A stretch of DNA of 31,589 nt from DATMGU01 sp035555315 (GTDB lineage: Bacteria; Pseudomonadota; Alphaproteobacteria; ATCC43930; CGMCC-115725), in the NCBI GenBank assembly GCA_035555315.1, contig DATMGU010000089.1, forward strand, positions 1 to 31,589, given 5' to 3'. Shown one piece after another: positions 1-8,568 of this stretch (position 1 is its first letter; each line of letters begins with the position of its first letter). Under the pieces are notes generated by a model that saw nothing but the letters and a program-made list of their open reading frames with translations, was not told the origin of the DNA and made no database searches. Position numbers and translations under genes: made by a program.

Positions 1-23
1 CGCAAGCGGACACGCAGGCCGGA

Positions 24-1352
24 ATGCCTGCGGAACGACGCACCCACTTCCGATGGGTCGTCCTCGCCCTTATATTCCTGATCTATACGATAGTTTCGGC
101 CGACCGCGCCAACATCGGCATCGTGATCCCCTTTATGAAGACCGAGTTTGGGTTGACCAACACGGAGGTTGGCGCCATCGTCAGCTCGTTCTCGCTGACC
201 TACGGCATCTTCCAGATTCCATCGGCCTACCTCGTCCAGAGATGGGGCGTGCGGATCGTAATGGCCATCTTCATTTTCCTGACCTCGATCTGCACGGCGA
301 CCCTCGGGGCCGCGACCTCGGCGTCGATGCTTCAGCTCAACCGTTTGGCGCTTGGCGTCGCAGAGGCGCCGATCGCCAACTGCCTGATCACGACCGTCAA
401 CAACTGGTTCGCCCCACATGAGAAGGGGCAGGCGGCCGGCATCTTCATATCCGCCGCGAAGTTCGGACCCGTGCTCGTACCACCGCTCGGGGCGGTCATC
501 ATCCTTCATTTCGGTTGGCGATACGTTTTCTATCTTTGCGCCGCGCCGGGGCTCATATTGTGGTTTTTTTGGTTCTTCTTCGTTCCCGACAGCCCTGCTC
601 AGAGCCGTCTCGTTTCAAAATCCGAGGCGGATCACATCGCGGCAGTGCCCAGGTCGGATGACGGCGGCGGACGTTCGGCGGTGGCGCGCCCTGGCCGCTC
701 TCTCGGTTTGCTCGACCGGCTAATCCGAACGCGCACGGTCGTTCCGCTCGCAACGACCCGCGACCTTCTCCGCTCCTGGACGATATGGGGCGTCGGCCTC
801 GGCTACTTTCTCTTCCAGGGGATTGTCGGCGTGATCCTTGCCTGGCTCCCGCTTTATCTCACGACAGTGAAGAAGTTCTCCATTTTGAACGTTGGGTTCG
901 TCGCGGCGGCGCCTTTCGTCGGCGCGGTCACCGGTAACATCGTCGGCGGCTGGCTGTCGGATCGGGCTTTCGGAAAGCGCCGCAAGCCCACGATGATGAT
1001 CTCCGCCATCGCGACGATCGTGATGATGTACTCTCTTATCCACGCGCCAAACGACCCGGTGGAACTCGGGCTCCTTCTGTTCGCGACGGGGCTGCTGCTC
1101 AGCATTGGCTACTCGGCTTTCGGCATCTTCCCGTCCGGCATGACCACGAAGGCGATCTTCCCCGTAGGAACCGCGCTTGTGAACACGTGTGGGCAGCTTG
1201 GCGGTGCGGCGATCCCCTTCGTAGTCGGAATCCTGCTCGACCGTGCGAGTTGGAATGCCGTTTTCTTGTTCCTCTCCGTCTGCTCCTTTCTAACGCTACT
1301 GCTTCTCACAACAATCATCGAGCCACATGCCCCTGAGAAGCTCGAACCGTAA
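24..1352 (+). CDS. MFS transporter, anion:cation symporter (ACS)-like
   Basis: A 442-residue inner-membrane transporter with about 12 hydrophobic segments, a central hydrophilic loop near residues 190-245, and the early signature SADRANIG after the first membrane segment. That signature is typical of the ACS branch of the major facilitator superfamily, which imports organic anions such as sugar acids or aromatic acids by proton symport. The substrate cannot be read from the sequence. The frame stays open to the left edge of the window, so the true start could lie upstream, although MPAERRTHFRWVV is a plausible N-terminus. Codon use is less GC-skewed than in the genes to the right, and an IS21-type remnant follows directly, so horizontal acquisition is likely but not proven. 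Confidence 0.85.
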   Translation: MPAERRTHFRWVVLALIFLIYTIVSADRANIGIVIPFMKTEFGLTNTEVGAIVSSFSLTYGIFQIPSAYLVQRWGVRIVMAIFIFLTSICTATLGAATSASMLQLNRLALGVAEAPIANCLITTVNNWFAPHEKGQAAGIFISAAKFGPVLVPPLGAVIILHFGWRYVFYLCAAPGLILWFFWFFFVPDSPAQSRLVSKSEADHIAAVPRSDDGGGRSAVARPGRSLGLLDRLIRTRTVVPLATTRDLLRSWTIWGVGLGYFLFQGIVGVILAWLPLYLTTVKKFSILNVGFVAAAPFVGAVTGNIVGGWLSDRAFGKRRKPTMMISAIATIVMMYSLIHAPNDPVELGLLLFATGLLLSIGYSAFGIFPSGMTTKAIFPVGTALVNTCGQLGGAAIPFVVGILLDRASWNAVFLFLSVCSFLTLLLLTTIIEPHAPEKLEP

Positions 1353-1394
1353 TGTCGCTGCTTGGATGGGATGTCAATTGGCAGTCAATCTTGA

Positions 1395-1634
1395 CCCCAG
1401 CGAGCGCCGCGGCTGTTTGCAGACCTGGCCACGGCCCGCAGCGAGGGCCGTCTGCCGAAACCCATGGCCGCGATCGAACGCACCCGTCTGCTGATCATCG
1501 ACGACTGCGGCCCCGAACCTCTGACGCCTGAGCAGCGTCGCGATCTTCTGGAGATCGCCGACGATCGCTGCGACAAGGGCTCTCTGCTCCCGATGCATAG
1601 GATACGAACCGATGTGCGAGGCTTGCGCCCTTGA
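1395..1634 (+). pseudogene. Decayed istB fragment (IS21-family helper ATPase)
   Basis: The plus strand is open from a TGA at 1392-1394 to a TGA at 1632-1634. It encodes about 79 residues that include RAPRLFADLATARSEGR and LLIIDDCGPEPLTPEQRRDL. These match the middle of IstB, the AAA+ ATPase that assists IS21 transposase: the second block is the Walker B region and its conserved continuation. No start codon, no N-terminal Walker A segment and no C-terminal third are present; a full IstB is about 250 residues. Similarity fades after residue 65 or so, where the usual TSQLP-type segment is replaced by LLPMHRIRTDV. No partner istA is visible. This is a dead remnant marking an old insertion between the MFS gene and rsmD. 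Confidence 0.75.
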
Positions 1635-1889
1635 GTTCCCCCGGCGACAACGCGGTAGTGGGCTCGGATATTTACCGAGAAGGTTGTCTTTTCCGGAAAT
1701 CGCCGTTCTCGACACCACCTCTCTAAGCCCCGCGGAGCACACCAGTTCGGCCGAAGCCATAGCTGAAGCCCAACCTCGAAGAATGTCATGGCGCATGGCC
1801 GGGGTAATCGCGTGCCCTCTCTGAGTTGTTTAGACTGTGCATAATCCAGCCTCATATTTCGGATATAAAATATCGTCGAAACCCTCAGT
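1635..1889. other. Unassigned stretch between the istB remnant and rsmD
   Basis: About 255 bases with no convincing gene. Short open frames exist on both strands, but none gives a protein I recognise. The final 60 bases (about 1830-1889) are AT-richer than the surroundings and directly abut the rsmD stop codon. It is probably debris of the same mobile-element insertion, with the junction to ancestral chromosome near the rsmD 3' end. Confidence 0.4.
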
Positions 1890-2468
1890 CTACATTGACA
1901 TTTTGTCTGCCACCCGCGCGAACATCAACCGCGCCGCGCCATAGCGCCGCTCCTCCAGCGTCTCGAAGCCCGCCGGCAATTCCAGCACTTCCTTGGCCGC
2001 GACTTCGACGATGATCAGCGTGGCTGCCCCGATCCATCCGGCTTTGACCAGTGCCACGAGCGCCGGTACGGCCAACCCCTTGCCGTAAGGCGGATCGAGG
2101 AATGCCACGTCGGCGGGGGCCGCGGCGCGGGGTGGTTTGCGGGCGTCGGCGTGGATGATGGCGGCGCGGTCGGTCTCGCCCAGTTTTTTGATGTTGCCCG
2201 CGAGGATGGGCAAGACCACCTGATGCGCTTCGATGAAGGTCGCTTGGACGGCGCCCCGGGAGAGGGCTTCGAGGCCGATGGCGCCGGTGCCGGCGAAGGC
2301 GTCGAGCACGCGGGCGCCGGTCACGACCGAGCCGCCGCCCGGTTTGTAGCTGCCATGCTCCAGGATGTTGAACAGGGCCTCGCGGGCGCGGTCGCTGGTC
2401 GGCCGGATCGTCTCGTCCGGTGGCGGCGCCAGCGCGCGCCCTTTCAGCCTACCGCCGACGATCCGCAT
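1890..2468 (-). CDS. rsmD: 16S rRNA (guanine(966)-N2)-methyltransferase RsmD
   Basis: A 192-residue SAM-dependent methyltransferase that modifies G966 of 16S rRNA in the assembling 30S subunit. It starts with MRIVGGRLKGR, the standard RsmD N-terminus, which fixes the ATG at 2466-2468 although the frame is open further upstream. The SAM-binding loop is DAFAGTGAIGLEALSRGA (residues 56-73) and the catalytic motif is DPPYGK (125-130). Length is normal for the family. The start overlaps the end of the upstream pseudouridine synthase gene by 20 bases, so the two rRNA-modification genes are translationally coupled. The last residues (VADKMSM) lie at the boundary with the mobile-element debris and may have been altered by it. 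Confidence 0.95.
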   Translation of the reverse strand: MRIVGGRLKGRALAPPPDETIRPTSDRAREALFNILEHGSYKPGGGSVVTGARVLDAFAGTGAIGLEALSRGAVQATFIEAHQVVLPILAGNIKKLGETDRAAIIHADARKPPRAAAPADVAFLDPPYGKGLAVPALVALVKAGWIGAATLIIVEVAAKEVLELPAGFETLEERRYGAARLMFARVADKMSM

Positions 2469-3351
2469 CGCGGTTTCGCGTGGAGGGTGGGGCCGACGAC
2501 CGGCTTTTGGGTTTGGCTTTGCCCGTCGAATGATCCGGCAAGGCGGCTCTGGGCGTGGTCGGCCGCTTCGCCACGGGTTTTGCCTTGGCATGGGTCGGCG
2601 CCTTGTCGCCGAGCTGTTCGGCGAGCACCTTGCGCGGCACTTCCTCGACCGTGCCGACCGCCAGGCTGCCCAGTTGGAACGGGCCATAGCTCAGCCGGAT
2701 CAGCCGGTTGACGGCATAGCCCAGATGCTCGAACACCCGGCGGATCTCGCGGTTCTTGCCCTCGGTGAGGCTGACCGTCAGCCAGGCATTGGCCCCCTGC
2801 TGGCGTTCCAGCTCGACCTTGATCGGCCCGTATTTGATGCCCTCGATGGTCGGTCCGCGCTCCAGCGGCAGCAGTTTCACCGGATCGACATAGCCGTTGA
2901 CGCGCACCTTGTAGCGCCGGATCCAGCCCATCGCCGGCAGCTCCAGCCGGCGTGCCAGGGCGCCGTCATTGGTCAGCAGCAACAGCCCTTCGGATGTGAG
3001 ATCCAGCCTGCCGACCGAGATCACCCGGCCGAGCTCCGCCGGTAAGGTCTCGAACAGGGTGGCGCGGCCCTTTTCGTCACGGTGGCTGGTCACCAGCCCG
3101 GCCGGCTTGTGATAGCGCCAGAGCCGGGTCGGGGCGGCGTCGGGCAGGGGTTTGCCGTCGACCATGACGATCGAGCCCTCGTCGACATTGAACGCCGGGC
3201 TGGTCAGCACCACGCCGTCGACCGCGACACGGCCCTCGGCGATCCAGCGTTCCGCGTCGCGGCGCGAGCACAGCCCGGCGCGCGCCAGCCGCTTGGCGAT
3301 GCGCTCGCCTTTGGGGGGGGCCTCCGCCCCGTCACCTGTCGTGTCCGTCAT
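2449..3351 (-). CDS. rluB: Pseudouridine synthase of the RluB/RsuA family
   Basis: A 300-residue protein with an N-terminal S4 RNA-binding domain (about residues 14-65, containing AGLCSRRDAERWI) followed by an RsuA/RluB catalytic domain. The catalytic aspartate is D117 in GRLDLTSEGLLLL, and GKNREIRR lies further on. Family members convert a uridine of 23S or 16S rRNA to pseudouridine; the RluB-type site is 23S U2605. The tail from about residue 255 is Lys/Arg/Pro/Ser-rich and probably disordered, which is common in alphaproteobacterial members. The ATG at 3351 shares one base with the stop of the upstream amidotransferase-like gene (TGATG), and the 3' end overlaps rsmD by 20 bases, indicating one minus-strand operon. 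RluB versus a related specificity is inferred. Confidence 0.88.
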   Translation of the reverse strand: MTDTTGDGAEAPPKGERIAKRLARAGLCSRRDAERWIAEGRVAVDGVVLTSPAFNVDEGSIVMVDGKPLPDAAPTRLWRYHKPAGLVTSHRDEKGRATLFETLPAELGRVISVGRLDLTSEGLLLLTNDGALARRLELPAMGWIRRYKVRVNGYVDPVKLLPLERGPTIEGIKYGPIKVELERQQGANAWLTVSLTEGKNREIRRVFEHLGYAVNRLIRLSYGPFQLGSLAVGTVEEVPRKVLAEQLGDKAPTHAKAKPVAKRPTTPRAALPDHSTGKAKPKSRSSAPPSTRNRDADRRR

Positions 3352-4067
3352 CAGATGCGCCGTGCCGCCTCGACGAACGCCTCGAAGATCCTGGGATCGC
3401 CCGGGCTGATCGCGTATTCCGGATGCCACTGCACGCCCAGGCAGAACCGACGATCCGGCGCCTCGATGCCCTCGATCACGCCATCGGGGGCGACCGCGTC
3501 GACCACCAGGCCGGGGGCGGCGGCCTTGACCGCCTGATGATGCGCGGAATTGACCGGCAACTCGGTCATGCCGGTTACCCGGTGCAGCAGGGAGCCCGGC
3601 GTCACCGCGACCATATGGCCCGGCTCGGTGCGCGGGTTCGGTTGTTCGTGGGCGAGGGCGGAAGGCACCTCGTCGGGGATATGCTGGATCAGCGTGCCGC
3701 CCAGCGCCACGTTCAGCAATTGCTGGCCGCCGCAGATGCCCAGGATCGGCTTGTCGGCGGCCAGCGCCGCGCGGGTCATGCCCAGTTCGAACTGCGTCCG
3801 GCGGTCCTTGGTGATCACGGTCGCATGGCGGTCGGACGCGCCGAACAGCGCCGGATCGACATCGAAGGCGCCGCCGGTCACGATCAGCCCGTCGATGCCC
3901 GACAGATACTGCTCGACCTGCTCCGGCTCATGGGGCAACAGCACGGGCAAACCGCCGGCCGCGATCACCGCCGCGCAATAGTTTTGCCTGAGCGCATACC
4001 ATGGCAGACTGGAATAACCGCCGGGCTCCTCTGAATCCAGCGTGAGGCCGATGACGGGACGGGACAT
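3351..4067 (-). CDS. Class I glutamine amidotransferase-like hydrolase (peptidase C26, PuuD-like)
   Basis: A 238-residue cytoplasmic hydrolase with the class I glutamine amidotransferase fold. The nucleophile is C112 in GICGGQQLLN and the catalytic His-Glu pair is H215/E217 in GVQWHPEY. The N-terminus MSRPVIGLTLDSEEPGGYS matches the gamma-glutamyl-gamma-aminobutyrate hydrolase (PuuD) group. Those enzymes cleave gamma-glutamyl bonds, for example in putrescine degradation. No other putrescine-pathway gene is nearby, so the substrate is open. It is the first gene of the minus-strand group leading to the pseudouridine synthase and rsmD, and diverges from tadA across 75 bases. Confidence 0.85.
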   Translation of the reverse strand: MSRPVIGLTLDSEEPGGYSSLPWYALRQNYCAAVIAAGGLPVLLPHEPEQVEQYLSGIDGLIVTGGAFDVDPALFGASDRHATVITKDRRTQFELGMTRAALAADKPILGICGGQQLLNVALGGTLIQHIPDEVPSALAHEQPNPRTEPGHMVAVTPGSLLHRVTGMTELPVNSAHHQAVKAAAPGLVVDAVAPDGVIEGIEAPDRRFCLGVQWHPEYAISPGDPRIFEAFVEAARRI

Positions 4068-4142
4068 GCGACACTTTCAAGATGATGAAGCGGCGACCTT
4101 AGGGCCGAGGCCGATTCATCGCAACCATGTGGCGTCCGATCG

Positions 4143-4595
4143 ATGACCTTGTCGCCGATGGATATCGCTTTCGCCGAGGCGGAAGCGGCGGCGCTGGCCG
4201 GCGAGGTGCCGGTCGGCGCGGTCGTGGTCGACGCGGCCACCGGCCAGGTGGTGGCGCGGGCCCGCAACCGGATCGAGGAGTTGAACGACCCGACCGCCCA
4301 TGCGGAGATGCTGGCGATCCGAGCCGCCACGGCGGCGCTGGGCAGCCCCCGGATCGGTGGCTGCGACCTCTATGTGACCTTGGAGCCATGCCCGATGTGC
4401 GCCGCGGCGATCGGCTTCGCCCGGCTGCGCCGGCTCTATTACGGCGCCTATGATCCGAAGGGCGGCGGTGTCGATCACGGGCCTAAGTTGTACCAGCAGC
4501 CGACCTGTCACCACCGGCCCGAAATCTATGGCGGCATCGGTGAAACCCGCGCCGCCGGCCTGCTCAGGGAGTTCTTCGCCGCCCGCCGGTCTTGA
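4143..4595 (+). CDS. tadA: tRNA adenosine(34) deaminase TadA
   Basis: A 150-residue zinc deaminase that converts A34 to inosine in the tRNA-Arg(ACG) anticodon. The zinc and catalytic residues are visible: H53 and E55 in THAEMLAIR, and C83/C86 in EPCPMC. The VPVGAVVV strand and the DPKGGGVDHG segment are standard for TadA. Length is typical. Its 3' end faces purD, with only 10 bases between the two stop codons, so the genes are convergent and probably share termination. Confidence 0.95.
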   Translation: MTLSPMDIAFAEAEAAALAGEVPVGAVVVDAATGQVVARARNRIEELNDPTAHAEMLAIRAATAALGSPRIGGCDLYVTLEPCPMCAAAIGFARLRRLYYGAYDPKGGGVDHGPKLYQQPTCHHRPEIYGGIGETRAAGLLREFFAARRS

Positions 4596-4605
4596 GCGTG
4601 TGGCT

Positions 4606-5892
4606 TCAGCCCGCCAAGCGCGCCCTCGCGATCTCGCGCCAGCCGATATCCCGGCGGCAAAAGCCTTCGGGCCAGTCGATCCGGTCGACGGCTTCATACG
4701 CGGTGGTCTGCGCCTCGGCGATCGAACGGCCGAGGGATGTCACCGCCAGGACGCGGCCGCCATCCGCCAGGATGCGGCCGCCTTCAGCGCGGGTCGCGGC
4801 GTGGAATACCTCCACGCCCGGCACCGTGGCGGCGGCGTCGAGGCCATGGATCTCGGTGCCGCGCCGGGGCGTGCCGGGATACCCCTCGGCCGCCAGGATG
4901 ACGCAGAGCGCGGTGTCGTCGGCCCAGCGCAGGGTCAGCCGATCGAGCACGCCGTCGCGGGTCGCCAGCAGGGCCGGCAGCAGATCGGAACGCAGCCGGC
5001 GCATCAGCACCTCGCATTCCGGATCGCCGAACCGCACGTTGAACTCGATCAATTGCGGCCCGGTCGATGTCAGCATCAGGCCGGCGAACAGCACGCCGCG
5101 GAACGGATTTCCCTCCGCCGCCATGCCGGCGACCGTCGGCTGGATGATCTCGGCCATGACCCGCGCTTCGAGAGCCGGGGTCAGCACGCCCGCCGGGGAA
5201 TAGGCACCCATGCCGCCGGTATTGGGTCCGGTATCGCCCTCGCCGACCGCCTTGTGATCCTGCGCCGAGGCGAGTGGCAGGACATGCGTGCCATCGACCA
5301 GCGCGAAGAAGCTGACCTCCTCGCCGGCCAGGAAATCCTCGATGACGATCTCCGTCCCGGCCGTGCCGAACAACCGGTCGAGCATGATCGCGTCGACGGC
5401 ACCCAGCGCCTCCTCGACCGTGGTGGCGACGGTCACGCCCTTGCCGGCGGCGAGGCCATCCGCCTTGACGACGATCGGGGCACCGCGTCGCCGGATATCG
5501 GCCTTGGCCGCCTCCGGGTCGCTGAACCGGCCATAAGCCGCGGTCGGAATGGTGTGCCGGGCGCAGAAATCCTTGGTGAAGCCTTTGGAGCCTTCCAGTG
5601 CCGCCGCCGCCTGGCTGGGGCCGAAGCATCGGATGCCCGCTTCCTCCAGCACGTCGACCAGACCGGCGACCAATGGCGCTTCCGGTCCGACCACGACGAA
5701 GTCGATGCGCTGCTCCCGGCAGGCGGCGAGCAGCCCGGCATGGTCGTCGACACCGACCGGCAGCAGGCTCGCCACCGCGGCGATGCCCGGGTTGCCCGGT
5801 GCCGCGAACAGCGCATCGCACAGCGGCGAGGCCGCGATCGCCCAGCACAGCGCATGTTCCCGTCCGCCCGAACCGACCACCAATATCCGCAT
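4606..5892 (-). CDS. purD: Phosphoribosylamine-glycine ligase
   Basis: A 428-residue ATP-grasp enzyme that joins glycine to 5-phosphoribosylamine, the second step of de novo purine synthesis. The N-terminus MRILVVGSGGREHAL is the hallmark of PurD and fixes the start at 5890-5892, although the frame is open 41 codons upstream. The ATP-grasp core includes VKADGLAAGKGV and the C-terminal lobe has EFNVRFGDPE. Length is standard. It diverges from xseA across 64 bases that must hold both promoters; an antisense open frame of several hundred codons over this gene is a GC-rich shadow. Confidence 0.96.
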   Translation of the reverse strand: MRILVVGSGGREHALCWAIAASPLCDALFAAPGNPGIAAVASLLPVGVDDHAGLLAACREQRIDFVVVGPEAPLVAGLVDVLEEAGIRCFGPSQAAAALEGSKGFTKDFCARHTIPTAAYGRFSDPEAAKADIRRRGAPIVVKADGLAAGKGVTVATTVEEALGAVDAIMLDRLFGTAGTEIVIEDFLAGEEVSFFALVDGTHVLPLASAQDHKAVGEGDTGPNTGGMGAYSPAGVLTPALEARVMAEIIQPTVAGMAAEGNPFRGVLFAGLMLTSTGPQLIEFNVRFGDPECEVLMRRLRSDLLPALLATRDGVLDRLTLRWADDTALCVILAAEGYPGTPRRGTEIHGLDAAATVPGVEVFHAATRAEGGRILADGGRVLAVTSLGRSIAEAQTTAYEAVDRIDWPEGFCRRDIGWREIARARLAG

Positions 5893-5956
5893 GCAACGTC
5901 CCTCGCCTCTGACGGTCTCGGTTCCCATTTCCGATCCGGCGCTTGTATCATAGGCC

Positions 5957-7552
5957 ATGATCAGCGACAGCCTCGACCAGACTCCATCGCCCGCTGCGAC
6001 ACCGGGCAGCAACATGCCGGTCTATACGGTGGGGGAGCTGTCGGGGGCGCTGAAGCGCACCATCGAGAGTGCCTATGGGGCGGTTCGGGTGCGCGGCGAG
6101 CTGTCCGGCGTCAAGCGGCATGGCTCGGGCCATATCTATCTGGCGCTGAAGGATGCCGACGCGGTGATCGACGGGGTGTGCTGGCGCGGCACCGTGTCGC
6201 GCCTGGCCCTGCAGCCGGAAGACGGCATGGAGGTGATCTGCACCGGGCGCCTGACGACCTTCCCCGGCCGCTCGAAATACCAGCTGGTGATCGAGCGCAT
6301 GGAGCTTGCCGGCGAGGGCGCGCTGCTCAAGCTGCTGGAGGACCGCAAGCGCCGGTTGGCCGCCGAGGGCCTGTTCGCCGAGGAGCGCAAGCGCCCATTG
6401 CCCTATCTGCCGGAGGTCATCGGCGTGGTGACCTCGCCGACCGGGGCGGTGATCCGCGACATCCTGCACCGGCTCCGCGACCGGTTCCCGCGCCATGTGC
6501 TGCTCTGGCCGGTCGCGGTTCAGGGCGAGGGGGCGGCGGCCCAGATCGCCGCCGCGATCGCCGGCTTCAACGCGCTTCCCGCGTCCGCTGGGGGTGTGCC
6601 GCGCCCCGACCTGCTGATCGTCGCTCGGGGTGGCGGCAGTCTTGAGGATCTGATGGCGTTCAACGAGGAGATCGTGGTGCGCGCCGCCGCCGCCAGCGGC
6701 ATCCCGCTGATCTCCGCGGTCGGCCACGAGACCGATACGACGCTGATCGACTACGCGAGCGACCGGCGCGCGCCGACGCCGACCGCGGCGGCCGAGATGG
6801 CGGTGCCGGTGCGGCTCGACCTGCTGGCCGATCTCCTCCAACTCGGCGGCCGGCTGGGCGGGGCGACGGCGCGGCTGGTCGGTGAACGGGGTTTGCGCGT
6901 CGAGGGGCTGGCGCGCGGCTTGCCCAACCCGATCGGCGTGATCGAGGTGGCGGCACAGCGGCTCGACGACCGGGCCGAGCGGCTCGACAATGCCTGGGCC
7001 GGCGTGCTGCGCGAGCGCATGGGGCGGATCGCCGCCGCCGCCGCCCTGCTGAAGCATCCGCGCATCCAGCTCGCCGATCACGCCCGGCAGCTCGACCAGG
7101 CCGCCTGCCGCTTGGCACCGGCGGTGGCGCGCGGCGTCGACCTCGCGGCGGACCGGCTGGGGAGCCTCGCCGACCGGCTGGCATCCGTGCCGATCGCCGA
7201 TACGATCGAGCTGCGTCGGGCGGCTCTGGCCGATCTCGGCTTCCGACTGGGTGCCGCGAGCACCCGCCGCGTCGCCGATCTGGGCGAACGGACCCTCCGA
7301 TTGGGGCAGATGCTCGACAGCCTGTCGCCGACTAAGGTGCTGGAGCGCGGCTACGCGGTGGTCATGGATCGCGCCGGCCACGCGCTGACATCCGCCGGGC
7401 AGGTCGCCCCTGGCGATGCCTTGTCGCTCCGCTTTCATGACGGCGCGATCGCCGCCCGGGCGGAGGCTGGCGGCACATCCGATCCGGCACCGCCGCGCAA
7501 GCGCTCGGCACCGGCATCGGCCGATGCCCCGAAGCAAGGCTCGTTGCTGTAA
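5957..7552 (+). CDS. xseA: Exodeoxyribonuclease VII large subunit
   Basis: A 531-residue subunit of exonuclease VII, which degrades single-stranded DNA. It has an N-terminal OB-fold (about residues 20-120, starting PVYTVGELSGALKRTIE), then the catalytic domain with GVVTSPTGAVIRDI and GHETDTTLIDYASDRRAPTP, then a long Ala/Arg/Leu-rich coiled-coil region and a C-terminal KVLERGYAVV segment. It is longer than E. coli XseA (about 456 residues) because of the N-terminal extension and a charged, Ala/Pro-rich tail. A second in-frame ATG at 6014 (MPVYTVG) is an alternative start. The small subunit XseB is not in the window. Confidence 0.94.
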   Translation: MISDSLDQTPSPAATPGSNMPVYTVGELSGALKRTIESAYGAVRVRGELSGVKRHGSGHIYLALKDADAVIDGVCWRGTVSRLALQPEDGMEVICTGRLTTFPGRSKYQLVIERMELAGEGALLKLLEDRKRRLAAEGLFAEERKRPLPYLPEVIGVVTSPTGAVIRDILHRLRDRFPRHVLLWPVAVQGEGAAAQIAAAIAGFNALPASAGGVPRPDLLIVARGGGSLEDLMAFNEEIVVRAAAASGIPLISAVGHETDTTLIDYASDRRAPTPTAAAEMAVPVRLDLLADLLQLGGRLGGATARLVGERGLRVEGLARGLPNPIGVIEVAAQRLDDRAERLDNAWAGVLRERMGRIAAAAALLKHPRIQLADHARQLDQAACRLAPAVARGVDLAADRLGSLADRLASVPIADTIELRRAALADLGFRLGAASTRRVADLGERTLRLGQMLDSLSPTKVLERGYAVVMDRAGHALTSAGQVAPGDALSLRFHDGAIAARAEAGGTSDPAPPRKRSAPASADAPKQGSLL

Positions 7553-7560
7553 AGCGCGGC

Positions 7561-7600
7561 GGTTCAGCCCAGCTTGGTTCAGCCCAGCTTGGTTCAGCCG
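7561..7600. repeat. 15 bp tandem duplication over the lpxK stop codon
   Basis: The unit ggttcagcccagctt occurs at 7561-7575 and 7576-7590, and its first nine bases recur at 7591-7599, where they contain the lpxK stop (7594-7596, minus strand). Because the unit is 15 bases long, every copy repeats a TGA in the lpxK frame. The LpxK protein is therefore unchanged. Confidence 0.95.
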
Positions 7601-8568
7601 CCCAGCAGGCGACCGATGCTGTCCAGCACGATGGCGCGGTCGGCCGGGCCCTGCCAGACGAGTTCGACGGGTACCACCCGAATGAGATCGCGGCAGGTGG
7701 GGGGCAGCCGCACCCAGTCCTTCGTTGTGGTCACGGCCACGGCGTTCAGCGCCGCCGCCTGGTCGATCAGATTGGCGGTCTCGATGGCGCCATAGCGGTG
7801 ATGATCGGGAAACGCCTTGGTCGCGACGATATCGGCGTCCAGCATGCGCAGGGTCTCGAAGAATTTCTCCGGCCGGCCGATGCCGGCGAAGCCCAGCACG
7901 CGGGTCCCGGCGAGCGATCGCGCGGTCGGCACCGGCTGTAGCCGGGCGCGGGCCAGCGGCAAGCCGGCCAGACGCTCCGCCGTGCCGTGGCGGTCCTCGC
8001 CGATCAGGATGGCGGCCTGAACCCGGCCCAGCCCCGGCGCCAGCGCCTCGCGCAGCGGGCCGGCCGGCATCACCCTGCCATTGCCGAAGCCATAGCCGCC
8101 ATCGATCACCAGCAAGGCGAGATCGCGCCGCAAGGTGGGGTTCTGCAGCCCGTCATCCATCAGAATGACGTCGCATTCCGCCGCCGCGACGGCGGCTCCG
8201 GCGGCGCGATCGGCGGCGATCCAGGTCGGCGCCGCTTGGGCCAGCAGCAAGGCCTCATCGCCGACCATATCGGCATCATGGATGGCGGGATCGACCCGTA
8301 GCGGCCCGCGTTCGCGACCGCCATAGCCGCGCGTCAGCAGATGCGGCCGAAGCCCCTGGGCGGTGAGCTCCGCGGCAAGGGCGAGGGTGAGCGGCGTCTT
8401 GCCGGCGCCGCCGACCACTAGGTTGCCGATGCAAACGACCGGCACCGCCGCTTGATAAGGCCGGGTCAAATGGCGGCGCAACCGTCCGGCGCCGTTGAAG
8501 GCCGCCGCCGCCGGGGCGAGGACCGTCGGCAGCCAGCCATCGCCTCGCCAGAAGTCAGGCGAGCGCAT
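7594..8568 (-). CDS. lpxK: Tetraacyldisaccharide 4'-kinase
   Basis: A 324-residue inner-membrane-associated kinase that phosphorylates the 4' position of the lipid A disaccharide to give lipid IVA. It starts MRSPDFWRGDGWLPTVL with one N-terminal membrane-anchoring segment, and has the P-loop GNLVVGGAGKTPL (residues 48-60) characteristic of LpxK. DDGLQNPTL and FADHHRY-like (FPDHHRYG) motifs follow. The ATG at 8566-8568 overlaps the 3' end of waaA by 14 bases, so it is translationally coupled. It is the last gene of the msbA-acyltransferase-waaA-lpxK run and converges on xseA. Its stop codon is tandemly duplicated. Confidence 0.95.
   Translation of the reverse strand: MRSPDFWRGDGWLPTVLAPAAAAFNGAGRLRRHLTRPYQAAVPVVCIGNLVVGGAGKTPLTLALAAELTAQGLRPHLLTRGYGGRERGPLRVDPAIHDADMVGDEALLLAQAAPTWIAADRAAGAAVAAAECDVILMDDGLQNPTLRRDLALLVIDGGYGFGNGRVMPAGPLREALAPGLGRVQAAILIGEDRHGTAERLAGLPLARARLQPVPTARSLAGTRVLGFAGIGRPEKFFETLRMLDADIVATKAFPDHHRYGAIETANLIDQAAALNAVAVTTTKDWVRLPPTCRDLIRVVPVELVWQGPADRAIVLDSIGRLLGG

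Noticed and set aside
1385..1855. Minus-strand frames over the istB remnant (140 and 156 codons)
   Set aside because: They are antisense to the recognisable IstB segment and give no known protein.
4450..6645. A 731-codon open frame across purD and the start of xseA
   Set aside because: It runs antisense to purD and out of frame with xseA, shows low-complexity Arg/Gly/Ala-rich composition, and has no recognisable domain. In GC-rich DNA such shadow frames are expected.
5948..7537. A 529-codon open frame antisense to xseA
   Set aside because: It covers the clearly conserved xseA exactly in antisense and its His/Arg/Asp/Gln-rich composition is typical of a mirror frame.
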